Assembly (NCBI GenBank): GCA_918026815.1
Contig: CAKJVC010000013.1
Coordinates: forward strand, 248,001 to 312,000
Direction of reading: 5' to 3'
DNA length: 64,000 nt
DNA from: Chalara sp. BL73
Taxonomy: Eukaryota; Ascomycota; Leotiomycetes; Helotiales
In this document: positions 48,838 to 59,898 of the stretch, in pieces
How the letters are laid out: each line of letters begins with the position of its first letter
How positions within the stretch are numbered: position 1 is the stretch's first letter
Translations under genes and position numbers: made by a program
Notes under the pieces: model-generated
The model's database searches: none
Told to the model about the DNA's origin: nothing
What the model saw: the letters and a program-made list of their open reading frames with translations, nothing else

Positions 48838-50198
48838 AAGCCCTGACTAACTTTGTAGAACCCAATGGGGAATCCGCACACAAATGAATGTATCAGACGT
48901 TCAGGAAATTGGATAAGTACTGATTGGAGAAGAGCCGCAAACGCACGCCTAGACACGCACAACCGTCCTCACCGTTATTGCCAGTGCCAAACATCGGGAG
49001 TGTGTGGACTCTGCTGTATCCGTGAGCGATCTGGCAAATATGATTACAGCTCCAAAGTGTCTGCTACAGACTTCGTACATGAAACATGTTTGACAAAGAG
49101 CAGATCGTCAGCGCCTTTGTGGAAGCACCGACCACAAGTCCCAGAACATAGGTAGCCACATGCCAGACGTATCGGACAGATTGTTGGGCAGCTAAAAGAT
49201 GGAGACGCCACATCTTGCGAGCATGGGGCTTCCGTGATGTGGTTGCGACCCGGAATCTGCTTCTGAATGCGGACAGCTCGCTTTGTTCTGCGCAGATCTT
49301 GCATTAGGTTTTTTATACCCCTTCGCCGAGCTGATGAGCTTGACTTTTTTATTGCCTTTCCTCACCGGCGCAATGTCAGCAGGGTAACAAAGTACTGCGG
49401 AAGCACCAATCCTGCCGTTTCCATAGCAGCAGGAAAGCGCATTTCGTCTTTGAGAATAGTTTTGACATGTTGTTCCAGATAGCTGGAGGTGGCGTAGGCG
49501 GCTGGTAAATAATATAGCTTAAAACGTTAATGACTTCTTTCAGACCTTAAAAATAGAGTTAAAAAGCTGGATTATTACTAGGCAACTAGTTAAATTTTAG
49601 AATAAATGTAAAATCATCAGGTTTCAATTTGCTCCACACATTTGGTTTTTTATTTTGACCCTGTTTTTGCCTTATGGCTTTGCGTTTAGTTTTTGTATTC
49701 TACCTGTCGTCCCAGCCGTTTATTTGGACATTTTCACGCCTTTGCTACCGTTGCTCCAGAGTCCAGGTACACGCATACAAAATATTCGTCTTGCCTACAC
49801 CCGGCAAGGTATTAATTAATAGCAACAGTTTCTTCAAAATACGCTTTGCAATCTAATTTTTGAAGTATGATCATCTTCAAAAGCCATAGCGTAGCCGAGC
49901 TCATGTCGAAAGCGCAAGAACCGTGACAGGATCTAGCACCAGGATCTATTAGCGCTCAGCTCTGGGCGTAGCATATATTGGGCATAGTCGAGCGTGCACC
50001 AGAAGGCCGAAGCTTTATATCTTAACCGTCAATTAAAAACGCATGTAAGAAAGTAAATGATGAGGATCTATTCTCGTATCCGTGATATACCTACTTCTTC
50101 TCAGGCTTACTTCTTTCGGACTAGATCTTCTATTCAACCCTATACTCTCGGAGCATAGCTAGAGCCGTAACACGAGTGTGGTTGCCACAAGTTCCTCT

Positions 50199-50266
50199 AC
50201 TCGCAACATAGTCCTATTTAAGTAATTCCGTAATATTATATTACTTCGTGCATGGCCGATTAAACC
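50199..50266 (+). repeat. 68-bp direct repeat, left copy
   Basis: Begins ACTCGCAACATA and ends CGATTAAACC. It recurs at 50652-50719 at the same length; nearly all differences are transitions. The pair brackets LTR copy B. Confidence 0.8.
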
Positions 50267-50422
50267 GGTACGCTTGTTTGTAGATTATTAGTGCCCTAGC
50301 CTTTTTTTTCATTATTTACTATGTGAAAATAATTATACGAAGCACTTGTCAGATGCTGTAGCTGGAAAGCGTTGCCACTGCACTAAACGGGCCAAAAAAG
50401 TACAATATCCGACGCCGCATGC

Positions 50423-50578
50423 TGTCACGTCCCGACCCTGGTCGAGCACGTGACCTGCCGTAGCCGAGCCGCTAGCTCCCTGTCTCCCCGAGCTCCTTTT
50501 TTTTTCCTTAGCTATAGATTCTCGTATAATACCACCGCTGCCCTCTGTATCTGTAGATCCACAGCGCGTGTCGTGACA
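50423..50578 (+). mobile_element. solo LTR, family 2, copy B
   Basis: 156 bp starting TGTCACGTCCCG and ending GTGTCGTGACA. It matches copies A and C best in its last 75 bp. A T-run lies at about 50499-50507. No clean target duplication is seen. Confidence 0.8.
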
Positions 50579-50651
50579 AAAGCGGCATGTTGTGATTTTA
50601 GTGCGTTAAAGGCGCTAAGGCATTAATGGTCTACAAAACAAGCGCACCCGA

Positions 50652-50719
50652 ACTCGCAACATATTCCTATTTAAGTAATCCCGTAATATTATATTGCTTT
50701 GCACATGGCCGATTAAACC
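50652..50719 (+). repeat. 68-bp direct repeat, right copy
   Basis: Right member of the pair starting at 50199; same ends and length. Confidence 0.8.
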
Positions 50720-51599
50720 ACCGCTTTACATCTGTGCACGAGCCAAAAGGTTCCATTAATTTTATGTCATTCCAACCAATGACAACATAGTGTTTTTCAT
50801 ACCGCTCTTCTATTTATTTTTACACTTTTATTATTATCATTATTATTCTTCTTCTTCTCTTCTTCCATTAACATGCTGTATCAGTCGGAGACTATGTAAC
50901 ACGGCCTGGATACTCAGGCTAGGCAATTCAGTTGAATAGGACAAGTATAGGTGATGTCTGAGAGTAAAAACAAAGACGCAGGAGCACAAGTACCCTGAAA
51001 GGACTGTACTAGCCAATATTAGTAGACTAGTAGCCTTAACGTACGTCCTTGAAAGCCTCTCTAAAAGGGAGATATTGGGGATCGAGTCCCAGAGTTCCAG
51101 CAAAAAAGAGTCCTTCACTTCTATCGTTCCTTTCGATCCTTATATGCTTCCTTCATTATAACTCTTCGCGCACGTCAACTTTTCTCCGCGACCTTCTTCC
51201 AGTCATAAGTACATATTGTATTGAAGATAAAGGCCACCCAATCGCTCGTGTTGTAGTGTTGTTGTGCGTATAACTTTTCGTTGTTCTCCCAGTTCACTTC
51301 CTCAGCCTTCCCACGTTGTATAGTAAACAGGTACAAAAGGCGTAAAGCTAGATCGAGAGTAGTTAAAGTTGTGTTTTTAACTCATTTTTCGTACTGTGAA
51401 TGGTTTGTTGTTGAATCGAAGTGATATTACTTCTCACAGAAAAATCCCTGGCCTTGGCGTGAAAACTTTTCACTCAAGCCTCCAAAAACCTTCCATATCA
51501 CTTTATGAGCCGAATCTCGGCTCTGAATCGCTATTAACTTGCCTCGGGAGAATAATATTAATTCCAGGTTTGTAGAAGACACCGCGTACAGGTGTTCAG

Positions 51600-51932
51600 C
51601 CATCGCCTCCCCCCCCCCCCCCTTTATTTCCAACAAGACAACGCTAGCAGTCATGCTTCTAAGTATATAAAGTCAGTATTTCAGGCAGCTGAAATTACTT
51701 CTGTTTACTGGTTTGCCTTGTCCCTTGATTTGAATCCTATGGAAACACTATGGGATGTAATGAAAGATTATATCCACGTACCCAGAGGTTCACCTGTCAT
51801 ATAAACATCTACGAGAATCGGTACAGGAAGCTTGGGAATCATTTACACAGGCCACAAATTCAAAAGCTTATTCAGACTATAGGGGATCGATGTGATACTT
51901 GCCGAGGGAGGCCATACAAAATACTAGGATAA
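51600..51932 (+). pseudogene. Tc1/mariner transposase C-terminal relic
   Basis: The frame reads LYFQQDNASSHASKYIKSVF and then SLDLNPMETLWDVMK, the second Asp (QDNA) and third acidic site region (DLNP-x-E-x-x-W) of the DDE domain. The remaining C-terminus continues in other frames (HLRESVQEAWESF, then KLIQTIGDRCDTCRGRPYK), so at least two frameshifts are present. The first catalytic Asp and the DNA-binding half are missing. A run of about 14 C directly precedes the block (51609-51622). Confidence 0.8.
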
Positions 51933-52402
51933 TCAATAAAAGCAGCATTGCCAAGCATTTGAAATTACAGCCCCTGCAAATGATGGTTTAATCAGCCACG
52001 TGCAAAAGTAGATATCTTGGGCGATGTAACAGTTCAAGAAAACTTAGCAGATATAGAACCCCTGAAGCCGAAATTTGCATACTGCATATATTACACGCTG
52101 TCAACCTAAGAGTTTAATAACGTGATTCGTAAAAATTTTACGATGCTATGCTATGTAATTTATTTCAATTAAGCATCGCAAGCAAAACCCAAACAGGTTA
52201 ACAGGTTTATAAATCAATATTGCTGGAAACCTTCTCCCCTAAGTCGGTAGAGAAAGCACGAACAGCCAAAAGGAAAAATCTATATAACCCCCAACTTGTC
52301 CTTCGTTAAAACTCACTATCATTAACATTGTCATTATTCTTTTCATCCTATTCCTTTGAAAGAAATCAAATAACTTTCGACATTAATAAACTTCCAGCAA
52401 AT

Positions 52403-53168
52403 ATGAAGTCCATTTTCACAGCCATTTCTTTGCTCAGCCTCGCCTTCGCTCAGCCTATCGAGAAAGCCGCCTCGGGAGTGGTAGCTTCAGCTCTTGAGGC
52501 GCGTGCCCTTTTCCAGATCGAAGTCTACTCAGGTAGTAATAATATCGCTCTCTTCCTTTTTCCATTTCTTGTTTTTCCTGCTTTCCCTAGATATAGACCT
52601 ACAAACGCATACCCTCACATCAAAGGCAATTACTGACGGCTTTTTTCTTTCTAGACGGAAATTTTGGTGGGAGACACATAACCCTTGGAGTCCAAGGTGG
52701 TGACTGCAGTACGTTTCGCTCTCGTTTTCATTCTTTCTCCCCCAAACCAGGTCCTTTTGCATCTTCCAAAAATGCTAGATTAAGAATACGCTAATAGGAG
52801 GTAATTTATTTAGAAAATGTCCCTGCTGACTGGAATGATATTATTTCGTCCTGGAGAGTTCCAAGCGGTGTGCAATGTAATTTCTATATGTAAGTCCAGC
52901 GCCTTAGAAAACCTTCTTGTTCCTTTTCTCCCTTTTGAAAACACCTGGTTCTTGGACGCAAAACTAACCTAAAATCTCTCAAAAGGGATGGAGGATGTAC
53001 TGGCAGCGGTATGTATTCTTTTATTATTCCTTTTTCTTTTTTTCTTTTTGTTTGAATTGAAAGAACTAAGAAATTTACTAAGGCACAACTTCTCCATCTG
53101 GATCCTTTGGCACGATTCCTGCATTTCTTAACGATAACGTCTCCAGCCTCACTTGCTGGGTCGTCTAA
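52403..53168 (+). CDS. small secreted cysteine protein, beta/gamma-crystallin-like
   Basis: Five small exons (52403-52532, 52655-52708, 52814-52889, 52986-53008, 53083-53168; the fourth only 23 nt) close to 122 residues. The signal peptide is MKSIFTAISLLSLAFA, followed by a propeptide-like stretch ending LEAR. The mature part of about 88 residues has four cysteines and a crystallin-like strand plan: VYSDGNFGGRHITL, DCKNVPADWNDIISSWRV, QCNFYMDGGCTG and IPAFLNDNVSSLTCWVV. The paired ND-x-(I/V)-SS segments suggest two Greek-key motifs, as in crystallin-fold proteins of microbes. Extracellular location is likely; a role as effector, storage or defence protein is unknown. Solo LTR copy C begins 545 bp downstream of its stop. 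Confidence 0.75.
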
Positions 53169-54782
53169 ATTTAACAATGGAAAAAAAAGGGAGAACCTAT
53201 TTGAAGTGGATTGGTTGGCATAAATGGATGCATATATATTTGCTAGTAAAAACGGGGGATATATGTGATTCTCTTTTATTAAAACAGCTTTGCCTCCGTG
53301 AGATTTCTCAGTAGAATAGGACAAATAAGTTGAGGAAAGACTAACTTCTGTCTATATATTTCCATTTTTGGGTTGGACTTTTTTTTTCCTTTTATTATAC
53401 CACACTTTTTTTATTTAAAGTGGTCGGATCATATCACCGAGCGGATCGCTTTTTTTCTATCCCACCATTTTAAAGTACATTAAACAACCACAATATATTA
53501 AATTGTCTAACTGTCACATAGGATATGGGTAGCGCTTTGGAATGGTCAAACTGAAGCTTTATTGTTCTTTTGTTCTAGTACAACTTGTGTCACGGAGTAA
53601 ATCAGAGCTATAGAATAGTCAATCGGATGAGCGAAGTGATATAATACTGTTGTAGAATACACGCTTGTAGAATGCAAAAAAAAGGGAACGCTCAGGTCCC
53701 GTATAGCTAGGACGCGCGCCAAGCGCACTTTTATATTAGGCGAGCTCTCGGAGCGCCTCGTGTATATATAGCCTGCTCTCCTCGAGCTCCTTCTTCCTTC
53801 CTCAGCTATAGATTCTCGTATGATACCACCGTTGCCCCCTGTATCTGTAGATCCACAGCGCGTGTCGTGACACTAATTAACTGATCACAACAGCTACCAC
53901 GTAGCACAGAAAAGAAACCAACTCTGCCACAATAACATCAAAATAAGGGCCAGTGTTCTAGCCGAGGTAAAAATGGTTAGGTAAATTGTCAGCGTTCGGC
54001 AGTACAGCAGCCAAGACCTCTGGACATGACTGCCGGGCACGTGATTATATCATTGTCACGATAGCCTCTGGGGCTTGATGCTTTTAGAGGTAATTTATGC
54101 CTGTAGAAAATATGTGTTAGGTCGCCAGCACTAGCAGATGTCTAGATGCAAGTTTTTTTCTATTGCTGCTAGCTGTAGTACTTTCGAGCTTCAAGTTGCT
54201 TGTTGGGCGTCCCAAAGGTATACTAACTATATTACATATTTATTAGCACTGTATACTTCCAAATTGAAAGGTTATATATCCATGAAAACGCAGCTATGCC
54301 TAATACGTCGCTTTATTTCGATTGTGAGAAAAATGGGCTTTTTAACCTTCATAGCAAAATGCATTTTAAAACTTTGGTGTCAGGGTCACGTGTCTGGGCG
54401 CATTTTTGGCGTAAAGGTAAAGCTTATCAACCTTGCTCTGACATTTAAGCTGTTTTATAAATAATTCAGATTTTATACTAGCAATAAAATAAGCTATTAG
54501 TACATTAATAGGGCTGTCCGACTAAAAAAGACTTTGCATAAAACTGATATAAAAGGGATATTTGCATGAAGCACCATAAGTGCATTGCGGGGTATGTCTC
54601 AGCCTCTAAGCTAAGCCCTGTTTGGAAATATCTGGCTGCTAACACTGGCCCTCACCGCCCCAGCCTCCTGGCACCAACCATCAAGAGTCTCCTCGTTCCA
54701 AACTCCTTTCTATTTCCATCACCATTCTGCTCCACATCAAATCCAAATCCACCAAGTCCCTTCCCATCGCCTCCTCGTCGAA
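53169..54782. other. intergenic with solo LTR copy C
   Basis: T-rich runs at 53380-53455. The LTR is at 53713-53872. A 108-codon frame at 54138-54464 has no recognisable feature. The MYND promoter must be near 54600-54780. Confidence 0.5.
53713..53872 (+). mobile_element. solo LTR, family 2, copy C
   Basis: Ends GTGTCGTGACA at 53872 and matches copy A almost base for base from ATATTAGGCGAGCTCTC on. The first about 25 bp have diverged, so the left boundary is approximate. Confidence 0.75.
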
Positions 54783-55580
54783 ATGTCAGACCAATCCAAC
54801 AACAGCTGCAAAGTCTGCGACAAGCGTGGCTCCCCACTCTCCAAATGTGGCGGATGCAAAGTCACAGCCTACTGTTCCCGCGAGTGCCAAACCCAGGATT
54901 GGCCTACCCACAAGCGCAATTGTGGAGTACCTTGGTGGGATAATACAAAAATAAGAAGATGCGACGATGGGTCTCTTCACGAGGGGGAGCTGGAACTTGT
55001 TACTTGGGATACGCCTGAGAATCCAGAGGAGGATTATAGTGAGGCTATGGGTTGGGGTGCTGTTGTAAAGAGTGAGGCTGAGGGGTTCAAACAGAAATTT
55101 GAGGTACGCTTCGAGCTTTCTTTTTGGTGTGTCACGGGATTTCGTAGTCATAAATACCCCTCTGGGCCTGAACATTAAGATTCATCCGCCTTGGCTAACG
55201 AAGACCCAGAGTGAACTGGGCGCTGATGAGAAAAAGCTCTACAAGGAATGGCCCCAAGCATTCCGTTGGACGTGCTGTGGGACTGGTGCCGATATGACAT
55301 ATGGATGTGATCATCATGGCACTGGCAGTAGGCCGTGCACTTGCGACTTTTGCAAGTACGCACCCTTTTTCGCTCTCCCTGTGCGTACTTATTACTGAGA
55401 CATATGCTCATGGATTGTAGGATGGGGAAACCGGTGACGGAGAAGATCTACAATAATCGTCTGAAATCGGTTCATGGAAAAGGTCTTGATCTCCCACGTG
55501 GGCCAGATCCAAGGAGTTTTAATGGCCAGACTGCAGTAACTAATGCGATGGCACGAGACTTGCTGGGAATGGATAACTAG
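54783..55580 (+). CDS. MYND-type zinc-finger protein
   Basis: Exons 54783-55103, 55180-55355 and 55421-55580 give 218 residues. The MYND finger is at residues about 9-47: CKVCDKRGSPLSKCGGCKV, then YCSRECQTQDWPTHKRNC, with all expected Cys/His ligands. Behind it is a second cysteine group (RWTCCGTGADMTYGCDHHG, then CTCDFCK), which may bind a further metal ion or just be family-specific. The end LLGMDN lacks any known domain. MYND fingers mediate protein-protein contacts; no SET or other catalytic domain is present. The ATG at 54783 starts seven residues before the finger region. Both introns were fixed by frame. Confidence 0.85.
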
Positions 55581-57294
55581 AAAATTGCCTAAGCAAGTAG
55601 TAACCTTGCTAGTCAGTTGTATTTCATGAATCATTAATCCGGGCTCAGATTGGCGCACCTCATCTAAGACATGGAGACCCAAGAACAGATCCACCTAGGC
55701 CCGACTGTATTATCTGGATGTGGCTCAATACTATCTTCAGAGTATTCTAAGCCCAGTTCTGCCTCCATTCCTCCCCCAGAGTTGGCCATCTCAGATCAAA
55801 TCTCTGTCTTCTCCCGGTCCCGGCCATTGTCCCGCCCAGACTTGTCAGGAACCCCGTCTTCTTCCGTCCGTTTCTGTTTCCTCTTGTGTCTGATCTGAAT
55901 CATCTTCTCTATTTACTCTACTGCATCTTGCGTGAGGCAACAATAACCTCATTACAACCTTACACCTCCACTACCTTAGGAATAGCCAATGGCCGGCGCC
56001 TCTCATTCCCTTTCCCTCTACGCTTGCATAGCACATAACAAACTTTTCATTGTTATTTGGTTGAGTGCTCCACCTCCATAGCGTAACCCCGTTCGCCCCA
56101 ATAGATTCGTTGCCTTATGATCAAGGCCCTTGTTCTCCGCCATCTACAGAGTGGCCAGTAAGTCAGTCGCTGATCAGTAGGCACTGACTGACAAAAGTAA
56201 ATTAAGTTGGCCATTCAATTTGTTAACTCGATCAGTTCAAATATCAAAATTATCGGTAAATGATCGAAGCCGCACTGAGCATAATACTCCTCTGATTGGC
56301 TGAAATCAAGGGAATGCGTAACGGGATGGAATTGATAAACCCGACAGCTAGAAGCCAACTTTACAATGTAAGAGAAGCCTGTAGCATTAAATGGTCGAAG
56401 GCAGAACATTAGTTATTGTAATGTATATCCTGACTTTACACCACCGTTGTGAAATGGATGGAATGAATTTTGGGAATTGCTTTTTGAAAGGAAGTTTCGG
56501 TCTTTCCATATCTAATGCCAAAGTCTTTTTGTAGTAGTGTATAAGGTCGACCTGCGCCGGAGTATATAGCACTCTGTTATGCAATAGGATTTATGTATCA
56601 CACCAAATCTAATAAATTATGAAATGGGATGCAGAGAGAACCTGTATGTTGATTGGCAAGCCTGCGTTGGCAACTTACCCGCGGCGGGGGTACGGGGGCC
56701 GCAGGTCCCTCGTATTTCTAATATCAGATTGGACCTCAGATCGTATGAACGATTACCGAAACTGCTGGAAATACAGGCTCTAATAAACCAGTGACAGATG
56801 TGGGATAGATTATTGTTCCCAGAGGGACGAACTGAAGGCATCTGAAGGCTTCCAGGAGCATATGATATAATTCGTGCTTAAAACTATTTAATATTATAGA
56901 AAAACATCCCTGAAATGAAATAGTTCTCCTTAAATACCTTTGTGGCCAACAATCCAAGCGAGCTAAGTTGGGCTAGCAAGAACGGCTGCCAAGATGGGAT
57001 GATGTTCCGCCGCGACCGCCTTCGCGTTCAACGACACTTCATGCCTTCTAGACTTGAGGAGACTCTCAGATTTGGCCTTCCAAAATTCGCGGCTTCCCGG
57101 TCACTACGCCGACTGTAGGTGATTGTTTGTGTCTTCCTCGCCACGGCAGCTCTTCATGTCCCTGAATCCCAATCTGGTCGGTCGGTAATGAGCCAGAAGT
57201 AACAGCGGCATTCCAGCAGACCCACCTTTTCCAGCAGGTAGTTACTACATCCCTAGCAAGGAAGCCCAAGCTCGAAATCCAACACCAACACCAA
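55581..57294. other. 1.7 kb without a supported gene
   Basis: Short frames on both strands show no feature. The last 200 bp should contain the promoter of HET protein 4. Confidence 0.5.
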
Positions 57295-59403
57295 ATGGAT
57301 GATGAGAATGATCCAGTCTGGGGTGATCACCCTGTGCTTTCCGATCTCGAAGAAACACCATCGTCAGAAACTTTATGCGATACTTGCGCAGCGATCGATT
57401 TCCACGCCGCCTTCGGCCTCGAGATTAGAAGCTGGTATGGAGCCTTCGTTGCTCCTTTAGGTGCCATCCTTGAAACTTCGTTGTGTCATCTGTGTCGGTT
57501 CTTTGCCCAAATGCTCCCTGATTATGAATGCCAGGACAATCCTGCTCTGATGCGAGGCAAATTTCACCTCAGGGCACTCTCAGCAAACCGCTGTTTTGGA
57601 ATAGAGACTTACCAGCCTCTAGCGAATGCGATAACCTCTGTTGTGCTTGCCATTTTTCCTGGACATCAACTACAGGCGGACAGGGAAAACATGATCAGGA
57701 CTTGGATTGATAAACTCCAGGAGAAAGGCTTTATTTGCTACACGCCTCCATACGAAGCTTGGATTTACCAAGGCTTCTTCGGTCGCCGGATTGCGACGGA
57801 CAGTATTGATTATGCAGTCATAAAAAATTGGCTTGGAACCTGCTTCTACTCACACCGGGGCGAAGGTTGTAATGAGATGGCTTTGTCGATACCTGGATTT
57901 AGGGTTGTTGATTGCAAGTCCCGAAAGATTGTGTCAGCCCCACCTGATTGTGAATACGTTGCTCTTAGCTATGTGTGGGGAGTGCAAAGGGAGCCGTCGG
58001 TATCTTTAGTTACGGATGCCTCGCTGCCAAGCCAAATTCCACGGGTGATTGAAGATTCAATCCTGTTAGCTGCTGCTATTGGTTTCAACTACCTTTGGGT
58101 TGATAGATATTGCATTGATCAGTCTAACCCCAAAGAGAAACACACTCAGATCAGCAACATGGATTCCATTTACATGGGCGCAACATTGACGATTATTGCG
58201 GCAGCAGGCGAAGACGCAGCCGTCGGCTTGCCAGGAGTCGGGCCGACTCACCGAGTCGAGCAGCCCTATGTGAATCTGGGCGGTGACCTAAGCATAGTAT
58301 CTTCTCTCATGAATCCTCGACTATCGGTTGAAGCTTCGGTATGGAACACACGTGGGTGGACATACCAAGAAGGACTCCTCTCCCGAAGACGTCTGATATT
58401 CACCTCTCAACAAGCTTACTTCCAATGCGGACAGATGCATTGTTTTGAGAGCCTTAATATCACACAAGATGTGATAAATTCCGGGGAGGCACTCCTAAAA
58501 GGGCGAAAAAAAGATAGAGTCTTCCATCCCCTCAATTTCGCCCAAAGAATAAATGAATATTCTACGAGACAGCTTTCTTTCCCAACAGACATCCTTGATG
58601 CAATTATAGGAGTTTTAAAGCAGTTCGAAAAGGCGTCTCCGGCGACATTCCAGTTCTGGGGTCTCCCAATACGCCGAATAGCGGACATACCAGCCAACAA
58701 GTCCACAGACTACTGGAAAACATCACCATTTCGCTGCAAGCAACTTGCACAGAGCCTCTTTTGGGTATCTGACTTGCCATCACAGCGCCGCGAAGGGTTC
58801 CCGAGCTGGTCGTGGGTTGGCTGGAACACTTTCACAGGGTTTAAACTGGCGATGCCGGGTTCAGAGTCTCTCGGCAGCCGGCCTTTTGACGATGATGGGT
58901 ATATATATGACTTGAAAGTGCGGGTTCAAACTAAACATGGTGAATGTGTTCTTTGGACCTTCGACAATGACGGAATTCCGCCCCAGTACCGGAGTTCTGA
59001 GGCTTTGACCAAATTCATCTTCATCTGGGGTTGGACGATGAAACTGAAATTACGATTGCCCCAGGAGAGATCGGCTTGCGACAACCCTGATCTAGTTCTT
59101 TTTGAGGATATAGACTCGGAGTTGGTTCTTTATGATAAACCCAGCTTCAACATAGTAATACCCAGGGATGCGAAGGAAAAGGCTTGCTTTGATGGGGTTT
59201 TGCTAGGGTGGAGAACTGATGAAGGACCTTTTCCACCCCGTTACTTTACGCACTTGAAAATATTAGTCTTGAAGAGGGAGGGGGAATATTTCTCCCGAGT
59301 GGGGGTGGTTGCCATCCATTTCAAGGGACATTTCAATAACCGTGGATCAGACCTTTACCTAGGCAAAATAAATCTAGAACGTCGAGAATTCAAAGTTGGA
59401 TGA
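57295..59403 (+). CDS. HET-domain protein 4, intronless
   Basis: Single-exon 702-residue protein with ATG at 57295. N-terminal cysteine pairs (ETLCDTCAAIDF, SLCHLCRFF) precede the HET domain, as in many long HET proteins. The domain reads YVALSYVWGVQREPS, RVIEDSILLAAAIGFNYLWV, DRYCIDQSNPKEKHTQISNM and IYMGATLTIIAAAGEDA, then NTRGWTYQEGLLSRRRLIF. DRYCIDQ replaces the more common DSLCIDQ. The segment FPSWSWVGW marks the start of the variable C-terminal half. It differs in build from HET proteins 2 and 3 and resembles protein 1 more (W-x-(F/Y)-QE-x-LLSRR). The frame is intact. Confidence 0.92.
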   Translation: MDDENDPVWGDHPVLSDLEETPSSETLCDTCAAIDFHAAFGLEIRSWYGAFVAPLGAILETSLCHLCRFFAQMLPDYECQDNPALMRGKFHLRALSANRCFGIETYQPLANAITSVVLAIFPGHQLQADRENMIRTWIDKLQEKGFICYTPPYEAWIYQGFFGRRIATDSIDYAVIKNWLGTCFYSHRGEGCNEMALSIPGFRVVDCKSRKIVSAPPDCEYVALSYVWGVQREPSVSLVTDASLPSQIPRVIEDSILLAAAIGFNYLWVDRYCIDQSNPKEKHTQISNMDSIYMGATLTIIAAAGEDAAVGLPGVGPTHRVEQPYVNLGGDLSIVSSLMNPRLSVEASVWNTRGWTYQEGLLSRRRLIFTSQQAYFQCGQMHCFESLNITQDVINSGEALLKGRKKDRVFHPLNFAQRINEYSTRQLSFPTDILDAIIGVLKQFEKASPATFQFWGLPIRRIADIPANKSTDYWKTSPFRCKQLAQSLFWVSDLPSQRREGFPSWSWVGWNTFTGFKLAMPGSESLGSRPFDDDGYIYDLKVRVQTKHGECVLWTFDNDGIPPQYRSSEALTKFIFIWGWTMKLKLRLPQERSACDNPDLVLFEDIDSELVLYDKPSFNIVIPRDAKEKACFDGVLLGWRTDEGPFPPRYFTHLKILVLKREGEYFSRVGVVAIHFKGHFNNRGSDLYLGKINLERREFKVG

Positions 59404-59898
59404 TACCTCAAGACTTCGAGAAAAGTGGAACTGAGAGGTGGTAGGCCATAATGAGAAGCGGTTAGATGGTCTGAGTTGATGTCTGGCGACGAATGCCAAT
59501 CACCAACTTGTACGTTAAGGGCTTTTCTAATGTCACATTCAATCTTGGAAAGCCAGGAACTGATAAGTGGAACACAAGTGTTACCTGTCTCTTCAGTTTT
59601 TACTTACCATTGAAAGTCTCGTAGGCGCCGGCGTTTGGCTCATATGACCCTACTGACTCTGACCAGACGAGTAGCGACTTAATGGCCACTCTCTAGTTTA
59701 CGCTCTTCCACCTGCCGAAATTACTTTACCTTAGTAGCCTCGTAGCATTCAAATGCTTCTAGACAAGCTTGGTCTTGAGCCTCTCTCTCTCTTTACGACG
59801 CTGGTAGTCTTGTATATAGGAAGGGTTCGATACGGCTGATCTTCTGTATTTTGTGAAATACTCGGTTTATGCCGCAAGACACGAGTATCGTTGGCGGC
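59404..59898. other. intergenic
   Basis: About 500 bp after HET protein 4; nothing recognisable apart from a CT-repeat near 59780. Confidence 0.5.

Larger units (their letters stand above)
48838..52402. other. transposon-relic stretch between HET protein 3 and a secreted-protein gene
   Basis: Holds a possible zinc-finger relic (49044-49304 minus), a 68-bp direct repeat pair, solo LTR family 2 copy B and a mariner relic. No intact gene is seen. Confidence 0.5.

Noticed and set aside
51040..51110. tRNA-like B-box sequence (GGATCGAGTCCC) near 51078
   Set aside because: No matching A box or acceptor stem could be paired around it, so a tRNA or SINE is not supported.
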